Shown here in pieces: positions 28,254-36,560 of a stretch of DNA of 64,000 bases. Source of the stretch: Sporosarcina quadrami. GTDB lineage: Bacteria; Bacillota; Bacilli; Bacillales_A; Planococcaceae. The DNA lies in NCBI RefSeq assembly GCF_014836615.1, contig NZ_JACSQN010000001.1, positions 62,001 through 126,000 of the forward strand, written 5' to 3'. How positions within the stretch are numbered: the stretch's first letter is position 1; each line of letters begins with the position of its first letter. Under the pieces are notes generated by a model. It worked only from the letters and a program-made list of their open reading frames with translations. It was not told the DNA's origin and searched no databases. The position numbers were made by a program, and so were the translations under genes.

Positions 28254-29291
28254 ATGAATGAACATATTGATTTTATCCTCAGTAAAGCAGTTGAACTGAA
28301 TGCTTCCGATATCCATCTGACGGTAGGTGTTCCACCGGTATTCCGTATTCATGGAGACTTGAAACGCTTTGGAGAACAAGCATTGGATGATGACTATACA
28401 AAGGAAACGGCTAAACTGACGATTCCGACGAAGTTATTTACAGATTTTCTTTCTAAGGGGCAGATTGACTATTCCTATGAATTAAAAGGGATTGCACGTT
28501 TCAGGGTAAATGCATTCCAACAGCGGGGGTCAGTTTCGTTGGCATTCAGAACAATCCCGACAAATGTCCCTTCCATAGATGATTTGCAAGTGCCGGAAAT
28601 ATTGAAACAACTATCGCAAACACCACAAGGATTAATTTTAGTGACAGGTCCTACGGGTTCTGGTAAATCTACGACTCTTGCATCGATGATCGGGTATATG
28701 AACGATACGATGCGCAAACATATTATTACGTTGGAAGACCCGATTGAGTATGTCCATGCGCATCGTTCATCGATCATCGATCAGCGGGAAGTCGGATTCG
28801 ATACACAGTCATTTGCGGATGGGCTGCGTGCTTCGTTGCGTCAAGATCCTGACGTCATACTCGTCGGGGAAATGCGTGACCTTGAAACGATTTCGACGGC
28901 GATCACTGCGGCTGAAACGGGACATTTAGTGCTCGCTACATTGCATACATGGAGTGCGGCTTCAACAATCGACCGTATTATCGACGTGTTCCCTCATGGG
29001 CAACAAGCGCAAATACGTGTTCAATTGGCGGGTGTCCTAACAGCGGTCCTATCACAGCGGTTGTTCAAAACCTCGAACAATCAAGGCCGCCGTGTCGCAA
29101 CAGAACTGATGATTAACAATCCTGCCATATCCAATCTCATTCGGTCTGAAAAAGTGCACCAAATTCCGAACGTCATCCAGACGAATCGGGCGATGGGTAT
29201 GCATATGATGGAATCCTCAGTGAAACAATTGCTTGACCAGGGAATGATTTCGTATGAAACTGCCATGCCATACCTCGAAGGTGATGATTGA
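28254..29291 (+). CDS. pilT: PilT, pilus retraction ATPase
   Basis: A 345-residue secretion ATPase without the N-terminal MshEN and zinc modules of PilB, as expected for retraction motors. Walker A GPTGSGKSTT near 132-141, DPDVILVGEMRD near 201-212, His box GHLVLATLHTWS near 223-234, and a variant of the PilT C-terminal AIRNLIRE motif (AISNLIRSEK) near 288-297. Its presence implies retractile pili (twitching, DNA uptake or surface sensing) rather than a ComG-only pseudopilus. It starts 12 bp after pilB. Confidence 0.95.
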   Translation: MNEHIDFILSKAVELNASDIHLTVGVPPVFRIHGDLKRFGEQALDDDYTKETAKLTIPTKLFTDFLSKGQIDYSYELKGIARFRVNAFQQRGSVSLAFRTIPTNVPSIDDLQVPEILKQLSQTPQGLILVTGPTGSGKSTTLASMIGYMNDTMRKHIITLEDPIEYVHAHRSSIIDQREVGFDTQSFADGLRASLRQDPDVILVGEMRDLETISTAITAAETGHLVLATLHTWSAASTIDRIIDVFPHGQQAQIRVQLAGVLTAVLSQRLFKTSNNQGRRVATELMINNPAISNLIRSEKVHQIPNVIQTNRAMGMHMMESSVKQLLDQGMISYETAMPYLEGDD

Positions 29292-29293
29292 CG

Positions 29294-30505
29294 ATGGCTC
29301 GATTTAAATATAGCGGCCGCGATGCGAAATCAGTGCGAACGGGCGTCATAGTTGCTGGAAATAAACGCGAAGCAGCGTTGAAACTGAAAAAACAGGGCAT
29401 ACGAGTGACAGACTTGAACGAACAAGCTGAAACGGTGCTGACAAAAGAGATCCATCTCGGCAAGCCGATAAAACGCGCGCATTTCATCATGTTTTTACGT
29501 CAGTTTTCTACGTTGTTGCGTGCAGGCGTGACAATAGTAGAGTCTATTAAAATATTGTCTTTACAAGTAGAGTCGAAACCTTTCCAAAAAATCCTCATCT
29601 CGATCGGGGATGACTTGCGCGGAGGCGGTGCGTTGTCTGAAGCATTAATGAAGCATCCGAAAGCATTCGAACCGCTCGTTATCAACATGATCAAAGCGGG
29701 GGAAATGTCCGGTACGGTGGATGATTCACTCGATCGGCTCGCAGACCATTATGAGAAGGCGCATTTAACACGACAAAAAGTAATTTCGGCAATGTCATAC
29801 CCCCTTGTCGTTGGAGTTGTCGCCATTGGAGTAGTCATATTCTTACTATCATTCGTCGTCCCGATGTTCGTCGACTTATTTGCAAGCATAGGCGGAGAAT
29901 TACCGTTACTGACACAATTCGTCTTAAAAGCAAGTGAATTCATGGTTGCATACTGGTACGTAATAATCTTGGCGATTGCTGCAGTAGTTATCGGCTTCTG
30001 GATGATGTACACGAATAAAGAAGGAAAATACATTCTTGATTCATTGCTGTTACGCCTTCCGATTTTCGGTGACATGATGAAGAAATCAGCTTTAGCTACG
30101 CTCACAAGGACACTTAGCTCGTTATTCGCAAGCTCAGTTCCGATTTTGCAGGCGCTATCAATGACTGAGAAGATTGTGGAAAACGAAGTCGTTTCCAGAG
30201 TCGTCGGTGAATCAAGACGATCACTGGAACGTGGTGGCTCGCTCACAGAACCAATGATGAATCATTGGGCTTTCCCGCCATTAATCCCCCACATGATTGC
30301 AATCGGGGAGCAAACAGGATCGCTCGATGCAATGCTCGGGAAAGTGGCGGACTTCTACGAGAAAGAAGTGGAAGCTTCGACAGATCGATTAAAAGCATTG
30401 ATAGAGCCAATCATGATCATCTTATTAGCTGGCTTGGTAGGTACTATAGTACTTTCTATCCTATTGCCGATGTTTAGCTTATTCTCCGAAATAGACAATT
30501 TGTAA
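29294..30505 (+). CDS. pilC: PilC, inner-membrane platform protein
   Basis: The membrane platform of the pilus machine, a GspF/PilC family protein of 403 residues. Two repeated T2SSF domains (about 70-190 and 270-395) and three membrane helices (around 170-192, 218-240 and 370-392). Conserved LRQFSTLLRAGV and the second-domain TLSSLFASSVPILQAL are both present. ATG 29294 follows GAAGGTGATG inside the pilT end; the pilT stop precedes it by 2 bases. No terminator separates it from the major pilin gene. Confidence 0.94.
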   Translation: MARFKYSGRDAKSVRTGVIVAGNKREAALKLKKQGIRVTDLNEQAETVLTKEIHLGKPIKRAHFIMFLRQFSTLLRAGVTIVESIKILSLQVESKPFQKILISIGDDLRGGGALSEALMKHPKAFEPLVINMIKAGEMSGTVDDSLDRLADHYEKAHLTRQKVISAMSYPLVVGVVAIGVVIFLLSFVVPMFVDLFASIGGELPLLTQFVLKASEFMVAYWYVIILAIAAVVIGFWMMYTNKEGKYILDSLLLRLPIFGDMMKKSALATLTRTLSSLFASSVPILQALSMTEKIVENEVVSRVVGESRRSLERGGSLTEPMMNHWAFPPLIPHMIAIGEQTGSLDAMLGKVADFYEKEVEASTDRLKALIEPIMIILLAGLVGTIVLSILLPMFSLFSEIDNL

Positions 30506-30547
30506 CGAAAACTGTCGAAAAGCAAAATAATTTAATAGAATTATAGG

Positions 30548-30583
30548 TTGATAGTTTCATTTTGATTAGTAGTTTGGTATGCT
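30548..30583 (+). promoter_or_regulatory. Candidate promoter or shared element upstream of the major pilin gene
   Basis: TTGATAGTTTCA at 30548-30559 and TTTGGTATGCT at 30573-30583 echo the element at 22837-22865 before the minor-pilin operon, but with 24 bp between the hexamers instead of 17. A separate pilin promoter would explain high expression of the major subunit. Evidence is by eye only. Confidence 0.35.
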
Positions 30584-30625
30584 TAACTTGTAAGAATAAG
30601 TACGATACAATGAGGAGGAATTTAT

Positions 30626-31078
30626 ATGAAAAAGTGGCTACAGAAAAGATTGAAGAATGAAAAGGGTTTGACATTAGTCGAGCTATTAGCGGTAATTGTT
30701 ATTTTAGGAATTATTGCTGCGATTGCAGTGCCGTCTATTGGGAGTTTAATAGAAAACCAAAGAATTAAAGCAACTAAAGCAGACGCTTTAAATGCAATAG
30801 CTGCAGCAGAATTATACTTTGTTGAAAATGATACAAAAGATAATGTTTCACTTACTGATTTGAAAAAAGATGGCTATATGACAGATTTGGGTAAATTGCA
30901 AACGGAAAATGGTTTAGTGACAAAAGCAAAAGAAGATAAAAAAACAAGTATTACTGCAACTGCAAAATATGGCGATAAAGCTGAAGAAGCTGTTAGCTTT
31001 ACAAATGCAACAATAGAATCAATAAATAAAAGCGGCAATTCTAAAACTGTCACTGGCACTCCCACTCCCACTCCTTAA
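30626..31078 (+). CDS. pilA: Major type IV pilin
   Basis: A 150-residue prepilin. Leader MKKWLQKRLKNEKG, then LTLVELLAVIVILGIIAAIAVPS with Glu at +5: the canonical N-methylated pilin helix, close to ComGC and Clostridium PilA. The soluble domain is small (about 110 residues), has no cysteines, and ends in a TPTPTP tail after GNSKTVTG. GGAGGAATTT before the ATG is a strong ribosome-binding site. It is the best candidate for the filament subunit because of its consensus leader and its own putative promoter. Confidence 0.92.
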   Translation: MKKWLQKRLKNEKGLTLVELLAVIVILGIIAAIAVPSIGSLIENQRIKATKADALNAIAAAELYFVENDTKDNVSLTDLKKDGYMTDLGKLQTENGLVTKAKEDKKTSITATAKYGDKAEEAVSFTNATIESINKSGNSKTVTGTPTPTP

Positions 31079-31133
31079 TTAGTGAACAAACATTTATTCT
31101 TCTAGAAGCTTTTAAAAAGAAGGAGTCAATAAT

Positions 31134-32087
31134 ATGCAACTATTCAACCGCCGCAAACAGCCGGCCACTCTTACAATTGAACAAGACGCCGTCCGTTATG
31201 TCCGGTTGAAATCATCTGACCCTCTCCAAATTGAACGTGCGGAAGCAATCATACTTCCTCCAAACACAATCGTCGAAGGAAAGATCATTGACTCCGAAAA
31301 CTTAGTCATGATTTTAGAGGGCGCAGTAAAGGAATGGGGCATCGCCAAACGCGATGTCCAATTTCTTGCGCCTGATACATATGTGTTAATCCGGAAGGTT
31401 GCTTACCCGCAAGACGTGCGGCCTGATGAGTTGAAAGGGCATTTCTTCATTGAAATCGGTTCGACCATCTATCTGCCGTTCGATGATCCGGTTTTTGATG
31501 TCGTTCCTTGTACATTCAATAATGAAGCAAATGAAGCGATTCTCATTGCATCTAAAGAAAGCATTCTCGATCAATATGAAGATGTGCTGAAAACGGTGAA
31601 ATTAGATCCGACAGTTGCAGATATTGGGCCATTGGCGCTTTATCGTCTGGCGCATAAGATGTATGAGTTCTCTGGTCAAGAGCATGTTCTGCTTGCCGAT
31701 TTGAGAGGCGGCGTCATGACGGTTTCCATTTTCCACGAGCATTACCCGTTATTCATGCGTCCGGTCGATTTAGATCAGTCTGCGGATATTTCAATTGTTG
31801 CGGATGGCGCACTCGATCCACATTCCGTTTCACCGACGTCGATTGCTTTGGAACTTGAAAAATTGATGAACTTTTATCGCTATAACTTACATAATGGTGC
31901 AGCATCGATTACGCATGTCCTCGTCAATGGCGAGTATGAGCTGATGGATGATTTATTGAATATGGTTCGCACACGGTTTTCCATCCATGCAGATCGCTTG
32001 CTGAAAGAACCTCTGCGACTTCCGGATGGCGATATTTTGTCTGCACGTTTTAACCGGACGATTGGATTGGCATTGAAAGAGGTGTGA
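31134..32087 (+). CDS. pilM: PilM, actin-like pilus assembly protein
   Basis: A cytoplasmic actin-fold protein that binds the N-terminal tail of PilN and links the ATPases to the inner-membrane complex. The 317 residues start MQLFNRRKQPATLTIEQDAVRYV (phosphate-1-like region) and contain LLADLRGGVMTVSIF near 187-201, the second nucleotide-binding strand. Divergent from proteobacterial PilM but in the expected position, with pilN following at once. AGAAGGAGTC supplies the ribosome-binding site. Confidence 0.85.
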   Translation: MQLFNRRKQPATLTIEQDAVRYVRLKSSDPLQIERAEAIILPPNTIVEGKIIDSENLVMILEGAVKEWGIAKRDVQFLAPDTYVLIRKVAYPQDVRPDELKGHFFIEIGSTIYLPFDDPVFDVVPCTFNNEANEAILIASKESILDQYEDVLKTVKLDPTVADIGPLALYRLAHKMYEFSGQEHVLLADLRGGVMTVSIFHEHYPLFMRPVDLDQSADISIVADGALDPHSVSPTSIALELEKLMNFYRYNLHNGAASITHVLVNGEYELMDDLLNMVRTRFSIHADRLLKEPLRLPDGDILSARFNRTIGLALKEV

Positions 32088-32089
32088 CG

Positions 32090-32725
32090 ATGTTAGTAGA
32101 TATTAACTTACTGCCCGAAAAGGAGAGGGAGCGGTCGACGCTTCTTATCGCTGCACTCGCTATTTTAAGTGTGGCTATTCTTTTTTGGGCAGTTCTTTTT
32201 CTGTATTCCAATCACTTGACGAAGAAGACCGTTCATTTGGAAACGCAGGTTGCTTCATTACATGTAAGCCAAGAAGCCCTTCGTGAAGAGCTGCAACCGA
32301 CGACGACATCTAGTGAGTTGCAACAATTGGAAGCAACTGTAGAATGGGCGCAATCGTATCGTTATGAGACGCTTCCATTATTGCAGGAACTGATCGCTTT
32401 ATTACCTAATCGCGGGTTCTTTGTTTCGTTTGAATTTGCGGCACCACATTCGGCTCAAGTGACTGTGCAGTTCGATGAGAAAAAAGATGCTGCCCATTAT
32501 TTGACGCGAATGAAATCTTCGCCTTTCGTAACTGCCGCAACGATTGAGTCTATTGTTGCTGAACAGTTGGATGATGAACAAGGGGAGCAAGTCCTTCCTC
32601 GTTTTGAAGCCGTCTATCAAGTGGAGTTCCTCGATGAAAGAAACGCTGTCGTGGAAATTGAAGACAACGTAGATGTTGAAGTTGAAGTTGACGTTCAACA
32701 AGAGGAGGATGATGCCGATGAGTAA
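32090..32725 (+). CDS. pilN: PilN, inner-membrane alignment protein
   Basis: A bitopic membrane protein of 211 residues. The cytoplasmic tail MLVDINLLPEKE carries the family signature (xVxINLLP) that docks PilM. One membrane helix at about 18-40, a coiled-coil (about 42-70), then a periplasmic-side ferredoxin-like domain and an acidic C-terminus (many Glu/Asp). GAAAGAGGTG precedes ATG 32090. The 3' end overlaps pilO by 8 bp. Confidence 0.88.
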   Translation: MLVDINLLPEKERERSTLLIAALAILSVAILFWAVLFLYSNHLTKKTVHLETQVASLHVSQEALREELQPTTTSSELQQLEATVEWAQSYRYETLPLLQELIALLPNRGFFVSFEFAAPHSAQVTVQFDEKKDAAHYLTRMKSSPFVTAATIESIVAEQLDDEQGEQVLPRFEAVYQVEFLDERNAVVEIEDNVDVEVEVDVQQEEDDADE

Positions 32726-33398
32726 TCTGTCAAAACGACAAAAAGATGTTGCGCTCGTTGTATTATCCGTCATCTTCTTGTTGTCGCTCGCGCTGTATTC
32801 GTATTTTAAAATTTATGCACCCGCTAAAGATATGAATGAACGGGCATTGCAATCATTATCGAATGAACGGGATATATTGTTCGCTTTGCAACGTCAGCAG
32901 GCGCAACAGGTACCTAATCAGACGACTAATTCTAGAATCTTGCAGCAACAATTGCCTGTCGTCCCACTGGAAGATCTCATTCTTCTTCAAGTGCAGGAAG
33001 CTGAAGTGAAGTCTGATACATATGTGCAAGAAGTGAATTTTTCCTTTGAAGAAGCGCTGATCGAAACACCGCCTGAAGATGTGCAAAATGTGCAAGCGAT
33101 TATTGCTGAAGTTCATTTGCTTGCAACTGATTACGCTAATGTTGACCGTTTCATAGAAGAAATCGAGTCGATGGAACGGATATTCGTGATTAATGAAATT
33201 GAATTTACGGCACCTGAAGAAATTCGCACTACTGATGATGAAGGTGACATGCAGGAACTGACTGTAACGTTCCATGCGTTCTACCGCAATGATCTACCGG
33301 GACTACTAGATGATGCACCGAAAGTGGACGCACCGCCTTCAGCGAATAAATCAGATCCTACGCCATTCAATCAAAGTAACGGGTCGGGTGAGGAATAA
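32718..33398 (+). CDS. pilO: PilO-like inner-membrane alignment protein
   Basis: A 226-residue bitopic protein: short cytoplasmic tail (MSNLSKRQKD), membrane helix at about 10-31, coiled-coil (about 35-65), and an extracytoplasmic domain with the PilO-type pattern (VDRFIEEIESMERIFVINEIEF near 143-164). It would pair with PilN. AGAGGAGG at 32701-32708 favours ATG 32718 over a longer start at 32673. Its stop shares bases with the next start (TAATG). Confidence 0.83.
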   Translation: MSNLSKRQKDVALVVLSVIFLLSLALYSYFKIYAPAKDMNERALQSLSNERDILFALQRQQAQQVPNQTTNSRILQQQLPVVPLEDLILLQVQEAEVKSDTYVQEVNFSFEEALIETPPEDVQNVQAIIAEVHLLATDYANVDRFIEEIESMERIFVINEIEFTAPEEIRTTDDEGDMQELTVTFHAFYRNDLPGLLDDAPKVDAPPSANKSDPTPFNQSNGSGEE

Positions 33399-34153
33399 TG
33401 GAAATCGTCTGGTTAGTCCTATTCTTCCTCTACGGCATCATTTTCGGCTCGTTCTTCAACGTTGTCGGTTTACGAGTGCCTAAAAAGGAATCCATCGTTT
33501 CACCACCGTCACATTGCACGAACTGTGACCGCAAACTCGGTTCGAAAGATCTCATTCCGGTCTTTTCATACATCTTCCTCAAGGGAAAATGCCGTACTTG
33601 CGGAACGAAAATCAGTCCAGTCTATCCGATTATGGAATTCCTGACTGGAACACTTTTCGCGTTTGCTTATTACCAACTAGGTTTCAGCTTGGAATTACTG
33701 ATCGCCATTCTCTTCATTTCCATGCTCGTTATCATTACTGTTTCAGATATTGCCTACATGCTAATCCCTGACAAAGTGCTATTGCCGTTTGCAATCACGC
33801 TTTTAGTATTGCGTCTCGTCATACCCCTCTCTCCGTGGTGGGATAGCCTGCTTGGGGCAGTCGTCGGGTTCGGTGTGCTGTTTCTAATTGCGGTTGTGTC
33901 GAAAGGTGGCATGGGTGGCGGAGACATTAAATTATTCTTTGTCATCGGTCTTGTCCTCGGTACGGCTAATACATTGTTGACGCTGTTTCTTGCGTCGGTC
34001 ATCGGCTCGATTGCCGGTATTTATATATTGAAGAAAACCGGCAAAGGGAGGAAGACACCTGTACCGTTCGGACCGTCGATCGCACTCGCTGCCATTATCG
34101 CGTACTTCTATGGGGCGGACTTTGTCGACTGGTACCAGCATTTGTTCATTTAA
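33398..34153 (+). CDS. pilD: Prepilin leader peptidase / N-methyltransferase
   Basis: A membrane aspartic protease that cleaves prepilins after glycine and methylates the new N-terminus. The 251 residues contain the cytoplasmic zinc-binding cysteine pairs (CTNC near 39-42 and CRTC near 66-69), about eight membrane segments, and the two catalytic aspartates, in VSDIAYMLIPDK and GMGGGDIKL. It corresponds to comC of B. subtilis, which lies at the same place between folC and spoIIB. It is the last gene of the pilus operon. Confidence 0.95.
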   Translation: MEIVWLVLFFLYGIIFGSFFNVVGLRVPKKESIVSPPSHCTNCDRKLGSKDLIPVFSYIFLKGKCRTCGTKISPVYPIMEFLTGTLFAFAYYQLGFSLELLIAILFISMLVIITVSDIAYMLIPDKVLLPFAITLLVLRLVIPLSPWWDSLLGAVVGFGVLFLIAVVSKGGMGGGDIKLFFVIGLVLGTANTLLTLFLASVIGSIAGIYILKKTGKGRKTPVPFGPSIALAAIIAYFYGADFVDWYQHLFI

Positions 34154-34168
34154 GTCGATAAATATTTT

Positions 34169-34199
34169 AGGACAAGACGACAAAGGTCTTGTCCTTTTT
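34169..34199 (+). terminator. Intrinsic terminator of the pilus operon
   Basis: GGACAAGAC pairs with GTCTTGTCC around a GACAAAG loop, followed by TTTTT. It lies 16 bases past the prepilin peptidase stop. Confidence 0.87.
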
Positions 34200-34242
34200 C
34201 ATGTCCCGTTTGGTACGGTTACTAAAAATGGGGTGGACTACT

Positions 34243-34914
34243 TTGAATTTCAAGAAAAAGTATTCGAAAGTGACAGTTCTCGCTGCAATGATTCATGGTG
34301 TCATTATTGGCATTGCGGCTGTTGCGATTGTTGGATTCATCATTGTTGGGACGAGTAGTAAGAGTAAACAGCAGGCGGCTGACAATGAAGTCGTTACTAA
34401 GCCTGTAGAAAAACCAGGTGAAACAACGCCGACTTCTGGCCCTGATGTTGCTATAGGAACGGAACCGCCTTTGAAACTGTTTGCGAAACAACATGGTGTC
34501 TTTTCTTCTGCGGAATCCGCTGCACTGTTCATAGCGGAAGATCCTAATCTTTCAAAAGCGTCCGTCATTGAATCGCAAGGGCAGTTTTATGTTTGGAGTG
34601 CTGTCGGGCTAGATGGAAGTGAATTTGAAGTGAGTGAGGCAGAAGGGACTTTCCGCAAGCCTTTTAATGCGGATACATCAGCGTGCTCGGCTGTAGGGGC
34701 AGGTAAATTGAGAAAAACACTTACTGAAACAGCGCTATCGCAAATTAAAACTTTGACCGTTGAAGGAGCAGGTGATTCGGAAGACGCGAAGGCAGCTGAA
34801 TTCCGGAAGCATATCATTGCTGTGACGGCGTTTACGTCTGATTTGACGATTGTCCGATTGAAACTTCTATCGCATTATACGAATAAAGACGGATGTGTCA
34901 AAATTGGATTTTAA
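34243..34914 (+). CDS. SpoIIB-like membrane protein with SPOR-type domain
   Basis: A 223-residue bitopic protein in the place of spoIIB in B. subtilis (between comC and maf). Short basic cytoplasmic tail (LNFKKKYSK), one membrane helix (about 14-38), a Pro/Thr-rich linker, then a region like a SPOR peptidoglycan-binding domain (KQHGVFSSAESAALFI ... QGQFYVWSAVG near 80-125) and a further folded part with two cysteines. GGGGTGG places the TTG start at 34243. SpoIIB acts in septal thinning and engulfment; it is longer (about 330 residues), so orthology rests on position and domain type. Confidence 0.55.
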   Translation: MNFKKKYSKVTVLAAMIHGVIIGIAAVAIVGFIIVGTSSKSKQQAADNEVVTKPVEKPGETTPTSGPDVAIGTEPPLKLFAKQHGVFSSAESAALFIAEDPNLSKASVIESQGQFYVWSAVGLDGSEFEVSEAEGTFRKPFNADTSACSAVGAGKLRKTLTETALSQIKTLTVEGAGDSEDAKAAEFRKHIIAVTAFTSDLTIVRLKLLSHYTNKDGCVKIGF

Positions 34915-35015
34915 GTGCTGTTTGTCGTCAATCTGAAATTTTTTGCCTAACGAGAAAATTTTCAACTGCTATCTTCTGACGTATGATATTGATAAGAAAA
35001 GAAGGAGGTAGTCAA

Positions 35016-35630
35016 TTGAAATTCGCTTCATATATTCCAATTATTTTAGCTTCCGGTTCGCCGAGAAGGAAAGAACTGCTAGAATCACTTGGCATTCAAT
35101 TTGAAATTAATCCAAGTAATGTGGATGAACACGTTAATTTTACGGATAGTGATTTTCAGGGATATGTTCAACTGTTAGCTGAGCGCAAAGGGGATGCCGT
35201 GTCTAAAACTGCGCAGGAATCACTTGTTATCGCAGCGGACACAATAGTTGTCTATAACGGTGAAGTTTATCCGAAACCAGCTACGCCAGAAGAAGCGGTA
35301 AATTTCCTGGAGACATTTGCAGGTAATACGCATTCTGTTTATACGGGTGTCTGTTTGCAGTATCGTGGTCGGACGGTCGTCTTTTCCGAAGAAACGAGAG
35401 TGACATTCAAGCCGCTGGATAAGCAGTTGATAAAAGCGTATGTCAATTCGGGAGATCCGATGGACAAGGCTGGAGGATACGGCATTCAAACGGCTGGAGC
35501 GTTATTAGTGGAGAAAATCGATGGCGATTACTTAAATGTCGTCGGTTTACCACTGTCAAAGCTCGTTGAGGTCATGCGTGACGAAGGGTTCATTGAACTG
35601 ATCGGTGGTGAACTTGCCGATGACAGTTGA
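35016..35630 (+). CDS. maf: Maf-family nucleotide pyrophosphatase
   Basis: A 204-residue house-cleaning nucleoside triphosphate pyrophosphatase that removes non-canonical nucleotides; linked to septum control in B. subtilis. The signature LASGSPRRKELL is at about residues 10-21, the catalytic Asp region VIAADTIV near 67-74, and KAGGYGIQTAG near 150-160. AAGGAGGT gives TTG 35016 as start, avoiding an upstream ATG at 34983 without a ribosome-binding site. radC follows within 13 bp. Confidence 0.95.
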   Translation: MKFASYIPIILASGSPRRKELLESLGIQFEINPSNVDEHVNFTDSDFQGYVQLLAERKGDAVSKTAQESLVIAADTIVVYNGEVYPKPATPEEAVNFLETFAGNTHSVYTGVCLQYRGRTVVFSEETRVTFKPLDKQLIKAYVNSGDPMDKAGGYGIQTAGALLVEKIDGDYLNVVGLPLSKLVEVMRDEGFIELIGGELADDS

Positions 35631-35643
35631 GGTGAAAGGGCAA

Positions 35644-36321
35644 ATGATGATCCGCGATGTGCACGTATCGGACAGACCCCGTGAACGACTCATTTTGCAA
35701 GGTGCAGAGAGTTTATCGAATCAGGAACTAATTGCTATACTGTTGCGCACAGGAACGAAGAATGAGTCTGTTCTCATGCTTGCAAACCGTGTCATAAAGT
35801 CATTCGATAAAATACAGGATTTGAAAGATGCGACAGTGGAAGAGATTACGTCTGTGAAAGGTATCGGTCGAGCGAAGGCGGTGCAAATACTTGCTGCAGC
35901 TGAATTAGGAAAGCGGGTATACCGCAAACACTCCGAAGGGAAATACGTCATCCGCTCACCTGAAGACGCTGCAGCTTATTTAATGACAGATATGACTTCG
36001 CTTTTGCAAGAACATTTTGTAGTCATGTTTTTAAATGTGAAAAACGAAGTGTTACATAAGCATACCGTCTTCATCGGCAGCTTGAATTCATCGATTGTAC
36101 ATCCGCGCGAAATCTACCGTGAAGCCGTCAAACGGTCTGCTGCCTCTATAATCGTCGCGCACAATCACCCCTCCGGAAATCCCGCGCCATCTCCTGAAGA
36201 TATTGAAGTGACGAAGCGTCTCGTTGAAGCTGGTTCGATTATCGGCATCGATTTGCTCGACCATATCATTATCGGGGATCATAAATTCATAAGTCTTAAG
36301 GAAAAAGGATATATGAATTAG
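35644..36321 (+). CDS. radC: RadC/YsxA, JAB1/MPN-type metalloprotein
   Basis: A 225-residue RadC family protein with an N-terminal helix-hairpin-helix (SVKGIGRAKAVQ near 68-79) and a C-terminal JAB/MPN domain whose metal motif reads VAHNHPSG near 166-173. Despite the historical DNA-repair name, the molecular role of RadC is unclear. GAGGTGAAAGG fits ATG 35644 well; longer starts at 35605 or 35620 would overlap maf. It lies upstream of mreB as in Bacillus. Confidence 0.93.
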   Translation: MMIRDVHVSDRPRERLILQGAESLSNQELIAILLRTGTKNESVLMLANRVIKSFDKIQDLKDATVEEITSVKGIGRAKAVQILAAAELGKRVYRKHSEGKYVIRSPEDAAAYLMTDMTSLLQEHFVVMFLNVKNEVLHKHTVFIGSLNSSIVHPREIYREAVKRSAASIIVAHNHPSGNPAPSPEDIEVTKRLVEAGSIIGIDLLDHIIIGDHKFISLKEKGYMN

Positions 36322-36374
36322 CAAATACCTCCTATTTTGGTCGATTGCTTTTGCCTTGCCATATAGAATAAAAC

Positions 36375-36405
36375 AGCCGAATCCCTATAGTTAATGGGAT
36401 TCGGC
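36375..36405. other. Perfect 11-bp inverted repeat between radC and mreB
   Basis: AGCCGAATCCC and GGGATTCGGCT flank a 9-base loop. Downstream on the plus strand there is no T tract (ACTAGTATAAG). On the minus strand the stem is followed by GTTTTATTC, so it looks more like a terminator facing left, although no minus-strand gene ends here. The rest of the 239-bp gap holds a candidate mreB -10 (TATAAT at 36496-36501) and a small inverted repeat (36455-36474). Confidence 0.6.
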
Positions 36406-36560
36406 TACTAGTATAAGAGACGTATAGGGAGAATGGCTATAGCAACAAAATTGTCAGTGTAGCTATTGACACTGTGAATTTGTCCTTCTATCCGTTATAA
36501 TATGGTTTATGATTTGAAGAAGACCATTTTTGGACGGTCGAATAGAAAGGAAGAACAAAT

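Noticed and set aside
36467..36501. TTGACA with TATAAT as an mreB promoter
   Set aside because: The two hexamers are 24 bp apart, outside the usable sigma-A range.
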